A stretch of 64,000 bases of DNA, from assembly GCA_026182355.1 (NCBI GenBank), contig JAPFBL010000580.1:1-64000 (forward strand). Reading direction: 5' to 3'. Below are positions 63,139 through 64,000 of the stretch, in pieces. A program made the position numbers and the translations under genes. Origin of the DNA: Hermatobates lingyangjiaoensis (lineage: Eukaryota > Arthropoda > Insecta > Hemiptera > Hermatobatidae). The notes under the pieces were generated by a model. That model saw only the letters and a list, made by a program, of their open reading frames with translations. It was not told the DNA's origin and did no database searches. The first letter of the stretch is position 1. Each line of letters begins with the position of its first letter.

Positions 63139-64000
63139 TAGATTAAAATAAGTCATTAATTAAGTTAAAACAAAAAGGTCATCTGAAATAATTCTTATTG
63201 GTGAATACCAGCCGCTTATAATTGGGGTGAGATGATTTTTAATTTTCATCTAATTGCTATAGAAACACAATTAAATCCAGTGACTTTTAAATGTCGTCTT
63301 TATATTTTAATTAAAAGTGCCAAATCAATATTTACACTTTTCTGAGGTTAATAATATTTCAATTTCTACTTTTTTTCGGAATATGATTCTTTACTACTAT
63401 CTGCAGGTCTATTCCCTTCTTTTTTACTCTGCATAATGCACTATACTATAACTCTTTCATACTTCAAATAAAGCTTTGCTTTGTTTTCACAAATAATTAT
63501 TTTATCTCCTGCATTTTTTTGCTGTACATAACTGTTACTCTGTATCTTTATTAATTTAATTGAATATAATTTAAAAAAGACATGTTCCTTTTCTAATATA
63601 TTCATAATTAAAAAATTGGAGTGGCCTACACTCAACTTTACAATAAGTAAACAAATATCAGACTTCATTAGTATATAATATATAATGTCCTATTTAGGCA
63701 TGATATAAATATCTAAATATCCGATGATTGACAAATATTCATCAAAAATTCTAAATTCATGAATTGCGGCGTGAAAGTTGTTCGCACACCAGCAGAAGGC
63801 AAGGAGTGCAACCAGAATTAAAAACGCAAGTTACTGATTGGAATTTCTACGTGTTTCATCGACATGAAAGGGTAGATTTCGTGTTACGAAATAATTTCTT
63901 ACAGTAGAAAATGGCTTTTGTTCCAATAGCCATTCCATATCTCTTACATGCTTTGAAGATTTAAGACAAATTTTTCTATTTAAAACTTGAAAATATTCAT
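63139..64000. other. AT-rich intergenic DNA with one short dispersed repeat
   Basis: The ~50-bp repeat (gagtggcctacactcaactt) lies reversed at about 63612-63658. Nothing else recognised up to the window end. Confidence 0.5.

Overview
The window looks like intergenic DNA from an AT-rich, repeat-dense animal genome. I found no convincing host protein-coding gene, rRNA or tRNA gene. Almost everything recognisable is mobile or tandemly repeated DNA. There is a 5'-truncated Jockey-like LINE, a degraded Penelope-like element (PLE) with reverse transcriptase and GIY-YIG nuclease, an internally deleted mariner, several hAT-type non-autonomous DNA transposons, and about 20 copies or fragments of one tRNA-derived SINE family. 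There are also many minisatellites and (TA)n, (CT)n, (GA)n and (GT)n arrays. The mixture (Jockey, mariner, PLE, and a SINE tail ending in a TAACC-type motif) suits an arthropod, but the species cannot be named from the sequence.

The most notable content is a dense set of hammerhead-ribozyme-like motifs. At least eight sequence families carry the same architecture: a short stem I, a CUGANGA box, one extra nucleotide, a perfect or near-perfect stem II hairpin, GAAA, a self-complementary stem III core (AGATCT, ACGT, ACATGT, ACGCGT, AATT or similar), then UH and the other side of stem I. Most lie in short repeats that form head-to-head inverted pairs, border (TA)n tracts, or sit beside PLE fragments. 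PLEs and retrozymes are known to carry minimal type I hammerheads, so the link to PLEs is established knowledge. The number of different families, the shared extra core nucleotide and the inverted pairing are what stand out here. Two of these units sit in copies of one hAT repeat and are flanked by 13-bp direct repeats, and comparison with an unoccupied copy supports both as real insertions.

Layout: 1-0.4 kb GA minisatellite; 0.9-5.4 kb hammerhead/PLE fragments and a hAT copy; 6.2-7.5 kb CA-rich arrays; 7.6-13 kb LINE tails, SINEs and PLE fragments; 13.9-15.1 kb 92-bp minisatellite; 15.3-19.3 kb hammerhead units, a hAT copy and SINEs; 19.6-24.3 kb a CT array containing the Jockey LINE between two ~520-bp near-identical flanks; 24.7-25.9 kb two hammerhead inverted repeats; 26.4-29.3 kb duplicated CT/GA arrays; 30.1-31.3 kb an inverted-repeat element containing a SINE; 32.3-33.6 kb more inverted repeats; 34.7-39 kb three copies of an unclassified repeat plus a hAT copy; 40.9-42.1 kb 90-bp minisatellite; 42.7-43.2 kb hAT MITE; 43.5-45 kb SINEs; 45.2-47.0 kb homopolymer-stuttered sequence that is probably an assembly artefact; 47-53 kb SINEs and inverted repeats; 53.8-58.6 kb PLE, hammerhead palindromes and mariner; 59.3-59.8 kb GT array; 60.6-60.9 kb 42-bp minisatellite; 61-63 kb SINE and PLE fragments.

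No operon or gene network is visible. The interaction that can be seen is transposon on transposon: hammerhead units inside hAT copies, mariner in the TA end of a hammerhead unit, a SINE inside an inverted-repeat element, and a LINE inside a CT array.
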